Origin: Haloprofundus halophilus
GTDB taxonomy: Archaea > Halobacteriota > Halobacteria > Halobacteriales > Haloferacaceae
Length of the DNA stretch: 64,000 bases
Reading direction: 5' to 3'
Assembly: GCF_003439925.1 (NCBI RefSeq)
Contig: NZ_QQRR01000002.1
Coordinates: forward strand, 372,001-436,000
Each line of letters starts with the position of its first letter. Position 1 is the stretch's first letter. Under the pieces are notes generated by a model that was not told the DNA's origin, ran no database searches, and worked only from the letters and a program-made list of their open reading frames with translations. Shown here in pieces: positions 50,287-58,512 of this stretch. The position numbers were made by a program, and so were the translations under genes.

Positions 50287-51642
50287 ATGACCGAGCGGAT
50301 GCATCTCAACCTCTTCACGATGAACTCGGTGGAGCACGTCTCGCCGGGGCGGTGGACCTACCCGGGCGACCAGTCGCACCGCTACACCGACCGCGACTAC
50401 TGGACCGAAGTCGCCAGAACCGCCGAGCGAGGCGGCTTCGACGCCGTCTTCTTCGCCGACGTGCGCGGCATCTACGACGTGTACGGCGGCGACCGCGATT
50501 CGGCGATTCGCAACGCCATCCAGACGCCGGCGAACGACCCGCAGGCGCTCGTCCCCGCGATGGCCGAGGTGACGGACCATCTCGGATTCGCCGTCACGCG
50601 CTCGACGACGTACACCCACCCGTACCAACTCGCCCGCGAACTCTCGACGCTCGACCACCTCACCGACGGCCGCATCGCGTTCAACGTCGTCACCTCCTAC
50701 CTCGAAAGCGCCGCCGAGAACCTCGGCCTCGACGAGCGGATGGACCGAGGGACGCGCTACGACCGCGCCGACGAGTTCATGCAGGTGTGCTACGCGCTCT
50801 GGGAGGACAGTTGGGAGGAGGACGCCGTGATTCAGGACCGCGAGCGCGGGATGTACGCCGACCCCGAGAAGGTCCACGCCATCGACTTCGAGGGCGAGTT
50901 CTTCTCGGTGCCCGGTCCGCACAGTTGCGAACCGTCGCCGCAGCGGACGCCGGTGCTGTATCAGGCCGGGTCGTCGGACCGCGGGCGCGAGTTCGCCGCC
51001 GACAACGCCGAAGCCGTGTTCGTGAGCCAACCCACCGAGACCGGAACACGGAGCTACATCGAGGACATGCGCGAACGCGCCGCCGACCGCGGCCGCGACC
51101 CCGACTCCTTGCTCTTCTTCCCCGGAATCGTCCCCATCGTCGGCGAAACCGAGAAACTGGCCCGCGAGAAACACGAGAGCTTCAGCGAGCACGTCAGCAC
51201 CGAGGGAACGCTCACGATGCTCTCGGGCTTTCTGGACATGGACCTCTCGCAGTTAGACCCCGACCAGAAGGTCGAACACATCGAGACGGACGCGATTCAG
51301 GGCGCGATGAACGCCTTCACGAAGAACGACCCCGACCGCGAGTGGACCGTCCGCGAGGTGGCGGAGTTCTCGGGACTCGGCTCGACCTCGCCCGTCGTCG
51401 TCGGCACGCCCGAACAGGTCGCCGACGACCTCCAGTACTGGTTCGAGGAGGTCGGCGTCCACGGCTTCAACGTCAAGGAGATCTCGCGTCCGGGCACGCT
51501 GAACGACTTCGTGAACCTCGTCGTGCCCGTGCTCCGCGAGCGCGGACTGCTACGCGAGGAGTACAAGGGCGGGACGCTGCGCGAGAACGTGTTGGGGGCG
51601 GGGCAGAGTCGGCTTCGAGACGACCATCCGGCGAAGCAGTAG
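50287..51642 (+). CDS. LLM-class flavin monooxygenase (NtaA/SnaA/DszA type)
   Basis: A 451-aa flavin-dependent monooxygenase of the nitrilotriacetate/pristinamycin/desulfurisation family. GGFDAVFFADVRGIYDVYGGDR, RLSTLDHLT-like ELSTLDHLTDGRIAFNVVTSYLESAAENLGL and YQAGSSDRGREFAADNAEAVFV are the family blocks. It needs reduced FMN (or F420) from a separate reductase, and none is adjacent. The substrate is unknown. Confidence 0.88.
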   Translation: MTERMHLNLFTMNSVEHVSPGRWTYPGDQSHRYTDRDYWTEVARTAERGGFDAVFFADVRGIYDVYGGDRDSAIRNAIQTPANDPQALVPAMAEVTDHLGFAVTRSTTYTHPYQLARELSTLDHLTDGRIAFNVVTSYLESAAENLGLDERMDRGTRYDRADEFMQVCYALWEDSWEEDAVIQDRERGMYADPEKVHAIDFEGEFFSVPGPHSCEPSPQRTPVLYQAGSSDRGREFAADNAEAVFVSQPTETGTRSYIEDMRERAADRGRDPDSLLFFPGIVPIVGETEKLAREKHESFSEHVSTEGTLTMLSGFLDMDLSQLDPDQKVEHIETDAIQGAMNAFTKNDPDREWTVREVAEFSGLGSTSPVVVGTPEQVADDLQYWFEEVGVHGFNVKEISRPGTLNDFVNLVVPVLRERGLLREEYKGGTLRENVLGAGQSRLRDDHPAKQ

Positions 51643-51705
51643 AAAACCCGACCTCTCACGCCGGTTGCGATGGGATTTTGTCGTCTGCGTGACCCGTAGC
51701 GTGTA

Positions 51706-53565
51706 GTGACCGACGCAAACACGTCATTTCAGGCCCTCGCCGACCGGGTCGAGCGCCCGATACAGCGGGTGTTCGCCGAGTACGGTGTGCCGGAGTTGCG
51801 GTGGCTGACCCTCGGCGTCCTGACGAGTTTTCTCTCTCGCGCGGCGAACCTCGTTCCGCCGCTGCTGCTCGGCGTCACCCTCAACGCCGTCGACCAGGGT
51901 CCAAGCGCGTACAGCCTCCCCCTCGTCCCCGGGGCGTGGCTCCCGGAGACGGTTCCCGAACAGTTGACGCTCTCTATCGCGCTCATCGCGGGGTCGTTCG
52001 TCGTCGCCGCGGTGGCGTCGTGGGGGCGGACGGTGACGCTGAACCTGTTCGCGCACCGTATCGAACATTTCCTCCGAGTCGACACCTACGAGCGGATGCA
52101 GGCGCTCGACATGGCCTTCTTCGACGACAAGCAGACCGGCGAGATAATGTCGGTGCTGAACAACGACGTGAACAATCTGGAGGTGTTCTTCGACAACGCC
52201 CTGGAGAGCACCATCCGCCTGTTCGTGATGGTGCTCGGCATCGCGGGCGTGTTGTTCTACCTCAACTGGCAACTCGCCGTCGTCACGCTCGTGTTCGTCC
52301 CCGTGCTCGCGGGTTTCACCTACTGGTTCATGACGCGCGTCGAACCCGTCTACGCGGCCGTCCGGTCGAGCATCGGTGGGATGAACACCCGACTGGAGAA
52401 CAACCTTTCTGGCATCGACCTCATCAAGACGACGGCGACCGAGCGCTACGAGGCCGAACGCGTCCGCGACGCCTCGAAGGAGTACTTCGACCAGATAATG
52501 ACCGTCATCAAACTCTCCGGAATCTACCAACCGGGGATGCAGTTCATCGGCGGGATGACGTTTCTGGCGACGTTCGCCGTCGGGGGCTACTGGCTAGTCG
52601 TCGGCCCGCCGCCGTACGCCAGCGGCGCGCTTCGAATCGGGACGTTCGTCACGTTCGTCACACTCGCACAGCAACTCGTCGCGCCGGTCAGCGAGTCGGG
52701 CCGCATCGTCGAGTGGTACGAGAACGCGCTCGCGTCGACGCGGCGTATCTACGCGCTCCGCGACATGCCAGCGAGCATCGACGACCCCGACGACCCCGTT
52801 TCGCTCGACGCCGTCTCGGGTCGCGTCGAGTACGACTCGGTCTCGTTCTCGTACGACGAGAGCGAGCAGGTGCTCTCGGACGTGAGCTTCGCCGTCGAAC
52901 CGGGCGAGACGCTGGCGCTCGTCGGACCGACGGGTGCCGGAAAGTCGACGATTCTAAAACTGCTCCCCCGCTTGTACGACGTGAGTGACGGTTCCGTCCG
53001 CGTCGACGGCGTCGACGTGCGCGAGACCTCGCTCACCGAGTTGCGCGGCGCCGTCGGCTACGTCGGCCAAGAGACGTTCCTCTTCGACGGCAGCGTCGCC
53101 GAGAACCTCCGCTACGGGGCGTTCGACGCGACGGAGGAGGAGATGGTCGAGGCCGCCAAAATCGCGGAGGCCCACGAGTTCATCGAGGGGCTTCCGGAGG
53201 GGTACGACACGCGAATCGGCGAGCGCGGCGTGAAGCTCTCCGGCGGTCAGCGGCAACGGCTCTCCATCGCGCGGACGGCGCTCGCGGACGCCCCGATTCT
53301 CGTGCTCGACGAGGCGACGTCGGCGGTCGACACCGAGACCGAACGGCGCATCCAGCGCGGGCTGGAACGGCTCACGGAGGACCGGACGACGCTCGTCATC
53401 GCCCACCGCCTCTCGACGGTGACGAACGCCGACGAGATTCTCGTGCTCGACGACGGCCGAATCGCGGAGCGCGGGTCCCACAGTCAACTCCACGCCACCG
53501 GCGGCGAGTACGCCTCGCTGTGGGCCGCGCAGGCAGCGGTCTCGACCGAGTCGGGGGACGACTGA
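51706..53565 (+). CDS. ABC exporter half-transporter
   Basis: A 619-aa MsbA-type protein with a six-helix membrane domain (about residues 25-350) fused to an ATPase. Walker A GPTGAGKST, signature LSGGQRQRLSIAR, Walker B ILVLDEATS and the switch His in IAHRLST are all present. It should act as a dimer. It starts at GTG 51706. The cargo (lipid, drug or peptide) cannot be inferred. Confidence 0.93.
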   Translation: MTDANTSFQALADRVERPIQRVFAEYGVPELRWLTLGVLTSFLSRAANLVPPLLLGVTLNAVDQGPSAYSLPLVPGAWLPETVPEQLTLSIALIAGSFVVAAVASWGRTVTLNLFAHRIEHFLRVDTYERMQALDMAFFDDKQTGEIMSVLNNDVNNLEVFFDNALESTIRLFVMVLGIAGVLFYLNWQLAVVTLVFVPVLAGFTYWFMTRVEPVYAAVRSSIGGMNTRLENNLSGIDLIKTTATERYEAERVRDASKEYFDQIMTVIKLSGIYQPGMQFIGGMTFLATFAVGGYWLVVGPPPYASGALRIGTFVTFVTLAQQLVAPVSESGRIVEWYENALASTRRIYALRDMPASIDDPDDPVSLDAVSGRVEYDSVSFSYDESEQVLSDVSFAVEPGETLALVGPTGAGKSTILKLLPRLYDVSDGSVRVDGVDVRETSLTELRGAVGYVGQETFLFDGSVAENLRYGAFDATEEEMVEAAKIAEAHEFIEGLPEGYDTRIGERGVKLSGGQRQRLSIARTALADAPILVLDEATSAVDTETERRIQRGLERLTEDRTTLVIAHRLSTVTNADEILVLDDGRIAERGSHSQLHATGGEYASLWAAQAAVSTESGDD

Positions 53566-53696
53566 CCTCGCGGACCCGGGGCCGTACGCCGTCGCGCGGG
53601 CGCTCACGCTCCGACGACTCTCTAACTGACCGACCAGTCATCCCCCGCCCTCTGCCGTCTGCGCCACGCTTAAGTAGGCGGGGAGTCTGTGTTCAG
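53566..53696. other. Intergenic region with a promoter-like box
   Basis: DNA between the ABC exporter and the structured-RNA candidate. It contains GCTTAAGTA at 53668-53676, a TATA-like box about 27 bases before the first hairpin of the candidate RNA. No coding frame is supported. Confidence 0.5.
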
Positions 53697-53808
53697 GTGA
53701 CGCTTCGCTTTGGAGGGCCGAAGCGTCAGCGGGGACCAATTCAGGGCGGCAAACGCTGCACCCTTGCTTTTCTCACGGGTGCGGCGTTTACCCCTTTCGC
53801 TGAAACAA
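53697..53808 (+). ncRNA. Candidate structured small RNA with two long hairpins
   Basis: Two strong stem-loops lie in a 405-base stretch without protein genes. Hairpin I pairs TGACGCTTCG (53698-53707) with CGAAGCGTCA (53719-53728), with an 11-base loop. Hairpin II pairs AAACGCTGCACCC (53751-53763) with GGGTGCGGCGTTT (53777-53789), 13 bp with one G-T pair. A lower stem TTCAG/CTGAA (53740-53744, 53800-53804) and an ACA triplet (53805-53807) lie exactly 15 bases beyond the upper stem, as in H/ACA guide RNAs. No K-turn is visible, so the class is unproven. Confidence 0.5.
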
Positions 53809-53898
53809 CGACCGACGAGCGATAGCCACCGATAGATACGAGCGTGTACTCGAACGAGCGTGTTCGACGAGCGACGACGCCGGTCGGCGTTCGATGTC

Positions 53899-53985
53899 GC
53901 AGTATTCGACCGCCGAGGCAACCCGCTGCAGCACTCGACCGCCGACGCGACCCACAGCAGCACTCGACCGCTACGACTCGGTCGG
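53899..53985. repeat. Three imperfect 29-bp direct repeats
   Basis: Three consecutive units start at 53899, 53928 and 53957. Each starts GCAG, contains CTCGACCGC or TTCGACCGC, and matches the next at roughly four of five positions (the third is more diverged). The last unit runs into the 3' end of the gene at 53971. There are no spacers, so this is not a CRISPR array. Confidence 0.5.
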
Positions 53986-54165
53986 CGGGTTCCGAGCGAG
54001 TCCCTCGAACATCGCCGCCCCCGCGACGGCCGTCCCGGCACCGCCGGCCAGAGAGAACGGAACGACCGTCAGCGCTCCGAGCGCCCCGCCGCCGAACAGC
54101 GCGACACCCATCACGAACAGTATCAGGTCGAAGCGCGTCGGGGCGGTCGAGGCGAGGTCGGTCAT
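53971..54165 (-). CDS. Small two-pass membrane protein, 64 aa
   Basis: It begins MTDLASTAPTRFDLILFVMG and has hydrophobic segments at about residues 13-33 and 36-53, ending GLARNPPTES. The layout resembles a small family of haloarchaeal two-helix membrane proteins, but no name is assigned. The upstream minus-strand DNA contains TAATTAG-type AT-rich sequence suited to a promoter. Confidence 0.72.
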   Translation of the reverse strand: MTDLASTAPTRFDLILFVMGVALFGGGALGALTVVPFSLAGGAGTAVAGAAMFEGLARNPPTES

Positions 54166-54287
54166 GGCTCTAATTAGATGTCATTAGCCATCCTTGAGTA
54201 AGTTCGGTTCTGTTAGCTGGCTACGATTTCGACTCGGTCGGCGTCGCCATCGCTACAGCGTCGTCGCGTCCTCCGGCGAGAAATCGA

Positions 54288-54372
54288 TGCGAGGGACGAG
54301 ATTTGAACTCGCGAATCCCTACGGAAGCGGGTCTTAAGCCCGCCGCTTTTGGCCTGGCTCAGCCACCCTCGC
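54288..54372 (-). tRNA. tRNA-Leu (anticodon UAA)
   Basis: An 85-nt class II tRNA. The acceptor stem GCGAGGG pairs with CCCTCGC, and the D arm reads GGCTGAGCCAGGCC. The anticodon stem GCGGG/CCCGC encloses the loop CTTAAGA, giving UAA at positions 34-36. A variable arm follows, then the T arm GCGAGTTCAAATCTCGT. The discriminator base is A and CCA is not encoded. It reads UUA leucine codons. Confidence 0.95.
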
Positions 54373-54458
54373 GCACACTGTCGTACCGGCGTCCCCCGCA
54401 AGTCGGTTTCGGTACGCGGTCGTGCGCCGAACTCCGGTCGCCCGTCTTCGGCCGACGC

Positions 54459-54794
54459 TCACCAGTCGACGCTCAGCGTCCCGTCGCCGTGGGGGTTCGG
54501 TGCGATCTCCTCGTCCGTGCGACGGTCGATGACGTGGATGACCCCGTCGCCCTTCTTCGCCGGACAGACCTCGGCGGCGCGGACGTTCTCGTCGAGTTCG
54601 TCCTCGCCGATGTAGTACGACCTCGCCTTCGCCAGGCCGGAGGCGAGGTCCATCTCCCAGTTGTCGGCCACTTCCGCGCAGCGCCCCGCCCCGAAGCACT
54701 TGTTGGCCTCGAAGATTATCTTGTACGGCTTCTCCGCTACGGGGGGACCCTCGCCGCCGAACTCGCTCGGCTTCTTGACGCCGTCGTCGCTCAT
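54459..54794 (-). CDS. Small ferredoxin, [3Fe-4S] P450-type pattern
   Basis: A 111-aa ferredoxin-like protein with CFGAGRC (about residues 33-39) and a later CP in AAEVCPAKK. The second and fourth ligand positions of a normal C-x2-C-x2-C-x3-C motif are Ala. This C-x5-C plus CP pattern is that of single-cluster [3Fe-4S] ferredoxins such as those serving Streptomyces P450s. Residues 1-20 are an acidic leader. It lies 64 bases downstream of the GNAT gene on the same strand. Confidence 0.8.
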   Translation of the reverse strand: MSDDGVKKPSEFGGEGPPVAEKPYKIIFEANKCFGAGRCAEVADNWEMDLASGLAKARSYYIGEDELDENVRAAEVCPAKKGDGVIHVIDRRTDEEIAPNPHGDGTLSVDW

Positions 54795-54858
54795 CGGGAA
54801 CAGATAGCGACAGGTCGACCTTTCCTCTGTCGGTCCCGCGCCGAGCGCCGACCCCGGA

Positions 54859-55335
54859 CTACAGCGACTTCTCCATCTCGATGTGCGGGATTCCCGCCTC
54901 CTCGAACACGTCGCTCGTCGTCTCGTAGCCGAGGTCGCGGTAGAACGTCTCGACGTGGGTCTGGGCGTGCAGTCGAAGTTCTCCGAACCCCTCCTCGCGG
55001 GCGGTGCGCTCTGCGGCCGCGACGAGTCGCTTGCCCCACCCGTCGCCGCGTCTCGGTTCGAGCACCGCCACGCGTTCGAGTTTGCCGACGGCCGCAGTGT
55101 CGCCGTCGGCGACACCGCCGCGTTCGTTCTCACCGACGCGGCGGAGGCGCGCGACGCCAACGGCGGCCTCGCCGTCGTAGGCGACGAAGTGCAGCGCCCC
55201 GTCGTCGTACTCGTCCCACTCCAGTCTCTCGGGGACGTCCTGCTCGTCGACGAACACCGCCTCGCGGACGGCGAAGGCGTCCGCGCGTTCCGTCTCGGTC
55301 TCGACCAGTTTCACGCGCTCGTCGGCGCCCGTCAC
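54859..55335 (-). CDS. ElaA-like GNAT acetyltransferase
   Basis: A 158-aa GNAT protein. AVREAVFVDEQDVPERLEWDEYDDGALHFVAYDGEAAVG is the ElaA/PhnO-like N-terminus, and GWGKRLVAAAERTAREEG binds acetyl-CoA. Its start overlaps the stop of the upstream AhbA/AhbB gene by 4 bases, so they are coupled. The substrate is unknown. Confidence 0.85.
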   Translation of the reverse strand: MTGADERVKLVETETERADAFAVREAVFVDEQDVPERLEWDEYDDGALHFVAYDGEAAVGVARLRRVGENERGGVADGDTAAVGKLERVAVLEPRRGDGWGKRLVAAAERTAREEGFGELRLHAQTHVETFYRDLGYETTSDVFEEAGIPHIEMEKSL

Positions 55336-56438
55336 CGGTCGTCACCCACCAGTTCGTCGTACTGCGCGCCCGTCTGCTTCAGCGTCTCCGTCGAGTAGAG
55401 TCGCTCGTGGTCGAACGGGAGGTGTTCGGCGGCCAGTTCGTCTATCTTCTCGTCGACGACGTCGGCCTCGCGGCCGTGAATCATCGTGAAGAGGTTGTAC
55501 GGCCACCCCTGCTCGGGTCGTCGCGGACGGTGGTAGCAGAGGGTCACGTACGGCAGCGACCCGACGCGCTCGCCGCGGACGTCGAGTTCGTCGTCGGGGA
55601 TGTCCCAGACCACCATGCAGTTGTTCCGGAAGCCGGTGACGACGTGGTTGACGACGCAGCCGATGCGCTTGATACAGCCGTCGTCGAGCAGTCGTCGAAC
55701 CGCAGCGAGCACGTCGTCGACGTCGGCGTCGACGGCGTCCGCAACGTCCCCGTACGGCGTCGCCGACAGCGGGAAACCGTCCTGGATTTCGAGGAGGAGA
55801 GCCGCTTCCAGCGCCGAGAGGCCGCCCGTCGCTTCCTCGCTGATGCGCGTCGCGCTCACGGTGGTCTCCGCGGAGTTCTCCCGCGTTCGCGGGTCCTCCG
55901 CCCGCGGGTCCTCCGCCCGCGCTTCCGGAGACGGAACCGTCTCTCTCGCGAACCGGTCGTCGTTGACGACGGGGAACTCCAGGTCGATGTAGTAGTCGGT
56001 GAGCATCGGGAGGTTCAACACCGCACAGTCGGTTCGCTCCTCGATTTCGCCGAGGATTCGGTCGCGCGTCTCCCGCGACCCCGCCGTGACGACGAACCAC
56101 ATGTTCCACTCGTGGTCGCGGCGGTAGTTGTGGTTCACCTGGCGGTAGCCGTTGATGATCTCTGCGACCTCGTCGAAGCGCTCTTCGGGCGCGCTCACCG
56201 CCGCGAGCGTCGAACTCCCGATGACCGGCGGGTTGAGCACCGCGCCGAACCGTCGAAAGACGCCCCGCTCGCGGAGTCGTTCGACCCGCGAGAGCGCTTC
56301 GTCTTCGGAGACGCCGAGCTCCTCGCCGACGACGCGGAACGGTCGTTCGACGACGGGGAACTCGCTTTGGTACTCGTCGACGAGTGCGGCGTCGACGGCG
56401 TCGAGGTCGGCACGCCAGTCGGCGTCTACGGGACCCAT
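55332..56438 (-). CDS. ahbAB: Siroheme decarboxylase, AhbA-AhbB fusion
   Basis: The 368 residues contain two homologous Lrp/AsnC-like halves. Residues 1-160 are one half, with VGEELGVSEDEALSRVERLRERGVFRRFGAVLN and HNYRRDHEWNMWFVV. Residues 205-365 are the other, with YGDVADAVDADVDDVLAAVRRLLDDGCIKRIGCVVNH, and CYHRPRRPEQGWPYNLFTMIHG carries the second set of histidines. The linker (165-200) has an EDPR repeat. Siroheme decarboxylase converts siroheme to 12,18-didecarboxysiroheme in the alternative haem pathway. In many species the halves are separate proteins AhbA and AhbB. Confidence 0.9.
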   Translation of the reverse strand: MGPVDADWRADLDAVDAALVDEYQSEFPVVERPFRVVGEELGVSEDEALSRVERLRERGVFRRFGAVLNPPVIGSSTLAAVSAPEERFDEVAEIINGYRQVNHNYRRDHEWNMWFVVTAGSRETRDRILGEIEERTDCAVLNLPMLTDYYIDLEFPVVNDDRFARETVPSPEARAEDPRAEDPRTRENSAETTVSATRISEEATGGLSALEAALLLEIQDGFPLSATPYGDVADAVDADVDDVLAAVRRLLDDGCIKRIGCVVNHVVTGFRNNCMVVWDIPDDELDVRGERVGSLPYVTLCYHRPRRPEQGWPYNLFTMIHGREADVVDEKIDELAAEHLPFDHERLYSTETLKQTGAQYDELVGDDR

Positions 56439-56527
56439 CGCTCGGTGTTAGGAGGCGTCGAACGTACCAGTTTCGGACTGGCGCCGGTTTCTCTCGGGAG
56501 GCTCCGCGAGGCTCCCGACCCGTTCGC

Positions 56528-57139
56528 TCAGTCGCCGCCGGACCGTCGCCTGTCGCTCGGGGACCCCGACGGCCCCCCCGTGCCGACGGTTTCGGCCAGC
56601 GGTCTCGCGTCCTCCTCCGAGAGTTCTCGGCCCATCACGACCATCGGGTTAGTGCCGTTCAACTCGAAGGAGTCGTGGATAGTCCGCCAGCCGTTCCGTT
56701 CGTACAGCCTCCGAGCGGGTTCGTTCTCGACGCCGGTCGTGAGGACGCTCGTCTCGTGAGCGAGGCCGTCGAGGACAGTGTCGTGGAGGTTGGTCCCGAG
56801 GCCCTGCCGACGGGCGTCGTCGGCGACGGCGAGTTCGACGAACTCGAAGCAGTCTCCGAGCCACTCGCTGGTCCGGTCGGGTCCGAGCGTGGCAGCGAGT
56901 TGGTCGTGGTAGAACTGGCCCGGCGCGGACGTGTAGCCGTAGACGAAGCCGAGCACCTCGTCCGCTTCGACGGCCGCGAATCCCCGGTACCCCGGATACT
57001 CCGCGTGTCGTTCGAACTGCGTCGCGGCCTCGACCCGACTCCCCCATCCGCGCTCGGCGTCGCCGTACAGTTCCCAGTACAGCGAGACGGCGGCATCGAG
57101 GGCTGGGCTTCGTCGGGAGAGCGGGATGAGGTCTGGCAT
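56528..57139 (-). CDS. GNAT-family acetyltransferase
   Basis: A 203-aa N-acetyltransferase if started at MPDLIPLSRR (57139); a frame 9 residues longer begins at 57166. The GNAT core has FVELAVADDARRQGLGTNLHDTVLDGL (acetyl-CoA loop RRQGLG) and ARRLYERNGWRTIHDSFELNG. The C-terminal 20 residues are Ser/Gly/Arg-rich and disordered. The substrate is not identifiable. Confidence 0.85.
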   Translation of the reverse strand: MPDLIPLSRRSPALDAAVSLYWELYGDAERGWGSRVEAATQFERHAEYPGYRGFAAVEADEVLGFVYGYTSAPGQFYHDQLAATLGPDRTSEWLGDCFEFVELAVADDARRQGLGTNLHDTVLDGLAHETSVLTTGVENEPARRLYERNGWRTIHDSFELNGTNPMVVMGRELSEEDARPLAETVGTGGPSGSPSDRRRSGGD

Positions 57140-57286
57140 GTGCTCTCGTTCGGCGGCCTCACACATCAGTCCCTTTTATGCAACGCCTAGAATTACACGA
57201 ACGTTTACTAGTTTTTCCTCGACGGCTCCGGCGGCTTCGAGGGCGAGAACGGGACGTTTTTGCTCCGCCCGTCCCAAGCCGCGCAC

Positions 57287-58348
57287 ATGGCGAACGCGAC
57301 AGCAGAATTCGGCGAGTGGCCGCTGAAACGGCTGATGACGGAGGTGTGCGGCTCCGGGCACAAGTCGGCCGACGACCTCACCCGCGAGCAGGCCAGCGAG
57401 GCGATGCAGCGCATCTTCGCGAGCGAACCGGACCCTACGACGCTCGGAGCGTTCTGGCTCGCGAACCGCTGGAAACGCAACAACCCCGAGGAGCTCGCCG
57501 CCTACACCGACGAGATGTGCGCCCGCGTCGAGTACGCCGAACCCGACGCCGACCCCGTCGACTGCGGCGCGAACTACGACGGAAAGGGTCGGACCGCGAT
57601 TCTCGGCGTCGCCGCCGGCGTCGTCGCCGCCGCCGCGGGGACGCCCGTCGTCGCTCACTCCGGCGACCGGGTGCCGACGCAGAAACAGGACGCCTACAAG
57701 CACGTCCTCGACGAACTCGGCGTGCGGACGGAACTCGAACCACAGGAATCGGCCGACATGGTCGACGAGACCGGCTTCGGTTTCTACTACCAACCCGCGT
57801 TCAACCCGGCGGTCGACGACCTCTTCGACCGCCGCGACATGATGGGCGTCCGGACGTTCGTCAACACCATCGAGACGCTGGCGAACCCGGCGAACGCCGA
57901 CTACCACCTCGGGTCGTTCTACCACCTCGCGTTCGCCAAGAAGGTGACCGACACGTTCGAGAGGAGCGAACACCACGACCTCCACCGGGTCATCATGTTC
58001 CAGGGGATGGAGGGGTACGACGACATCCGTCCCGGCTACACGAAGGTCGCCGAGTGGACCGACGGAGAGTTCGAGGATTACGAGATAGAGACGGAAAACT
58101 ACGGCATGGAGTTCGACGCCGATGACCTCGAAGTCGACGACGTCGCGGGCGACTCCGCGCGGATAACCGAAGCGGTCGTCGCCGGCGACCGCGACGACGA
58201 GTTCGCCGACGCCGTCGCGGTGAACGCGGCGTTCCGCATCTTCGCCCGCGAGGACGCCGAGGACCTCGAAACCGGACTGGAGATGGCGCGGGAGGCCATC
58301 GCCGACGGCAGCGCCGAGGCGGTGCTCGAAGAGCTTCGGGCGTTCTGA
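57287..58348 (+). CDS. Anthranilate phosphoribosyltransferase-like protein (TrpD2/YbiB type)
   Basis: A 353-aa protein with the TrpD fold: an N-terminal helical domain (REQASEAMQRIFASEPDPTTLGAFWLANRWKRNNPEELAAYTDEM) and a nucleotide-binding domain. The glycine-rich loop reads VDCGANYDGKGRTAILGVAAG where true TrpD has GTGGD. QKQDAYKHVLDELGV and the NTIETLANPAN region match the TrpD2/YbiB group, which binds nucleic acids or unknown ligands rather than making tryptophan. A GTTTTTGC box about 30 bases upstream is a likely promoter. Confidence 0.82.
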   Translation: MANATAEFGEWPLKRLMTEVCGSGHKSADDLTREQASEAMQRIFASEPDPTTLGAFWLANRWKRNNPEELAAYTDEMCARVEYAEPDADPVDCGANYDGKGRTAILGVAAGVVAAAAGTPVVAHSGDRVPTQKQDAYKHVLDELGVRTELEPQESADMVDETGFGFYYQPAFNPAVDDLFDRRDMMGVRTFVNTIETLANPANADYHLGSFYHLAFAKKVTDTFERSEHHDLHRVIMFQGMEGYDDIRPGYTKVAEWTDGEFEDYEIETENYGMEFDADDLEVDDVAGDSARITEAVVAGDRDDEFADAVAVNAAFRIFAREDAEDLETGLEMAREAIADGSAEAVLEELRAF

Positions 58349-58512
58349 AACCGACGGCGCGCGAACTGCCTCGCGCTTTCTCTCTCGTGACTTCGACTCG
58401 TTCTGTCCACGTCGGCTGATGGGACACGTCCCCGATTCGGCGAGTGGCGCGGAAAACCCCCGTCGACCGCCGAGAACACGACGTTTTTGCCACTCTGTGA
58501 CAGCGGTCAGGC

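Noticed and set aside
53697-53808. Confident assignment as an H/ACA guide RNA
   Set aside because: The ACA spacing fits, but no K-turn is visible and hairpin I lacks a guide pocket. I could not match the pocket strands to rRNA, so only a general RNA candidate is reported.
53899-53985. Short CRISPR-like array
   Set aside because: The units are directly adjacent with no spacers, and no cas genes are present anywhere in the window.
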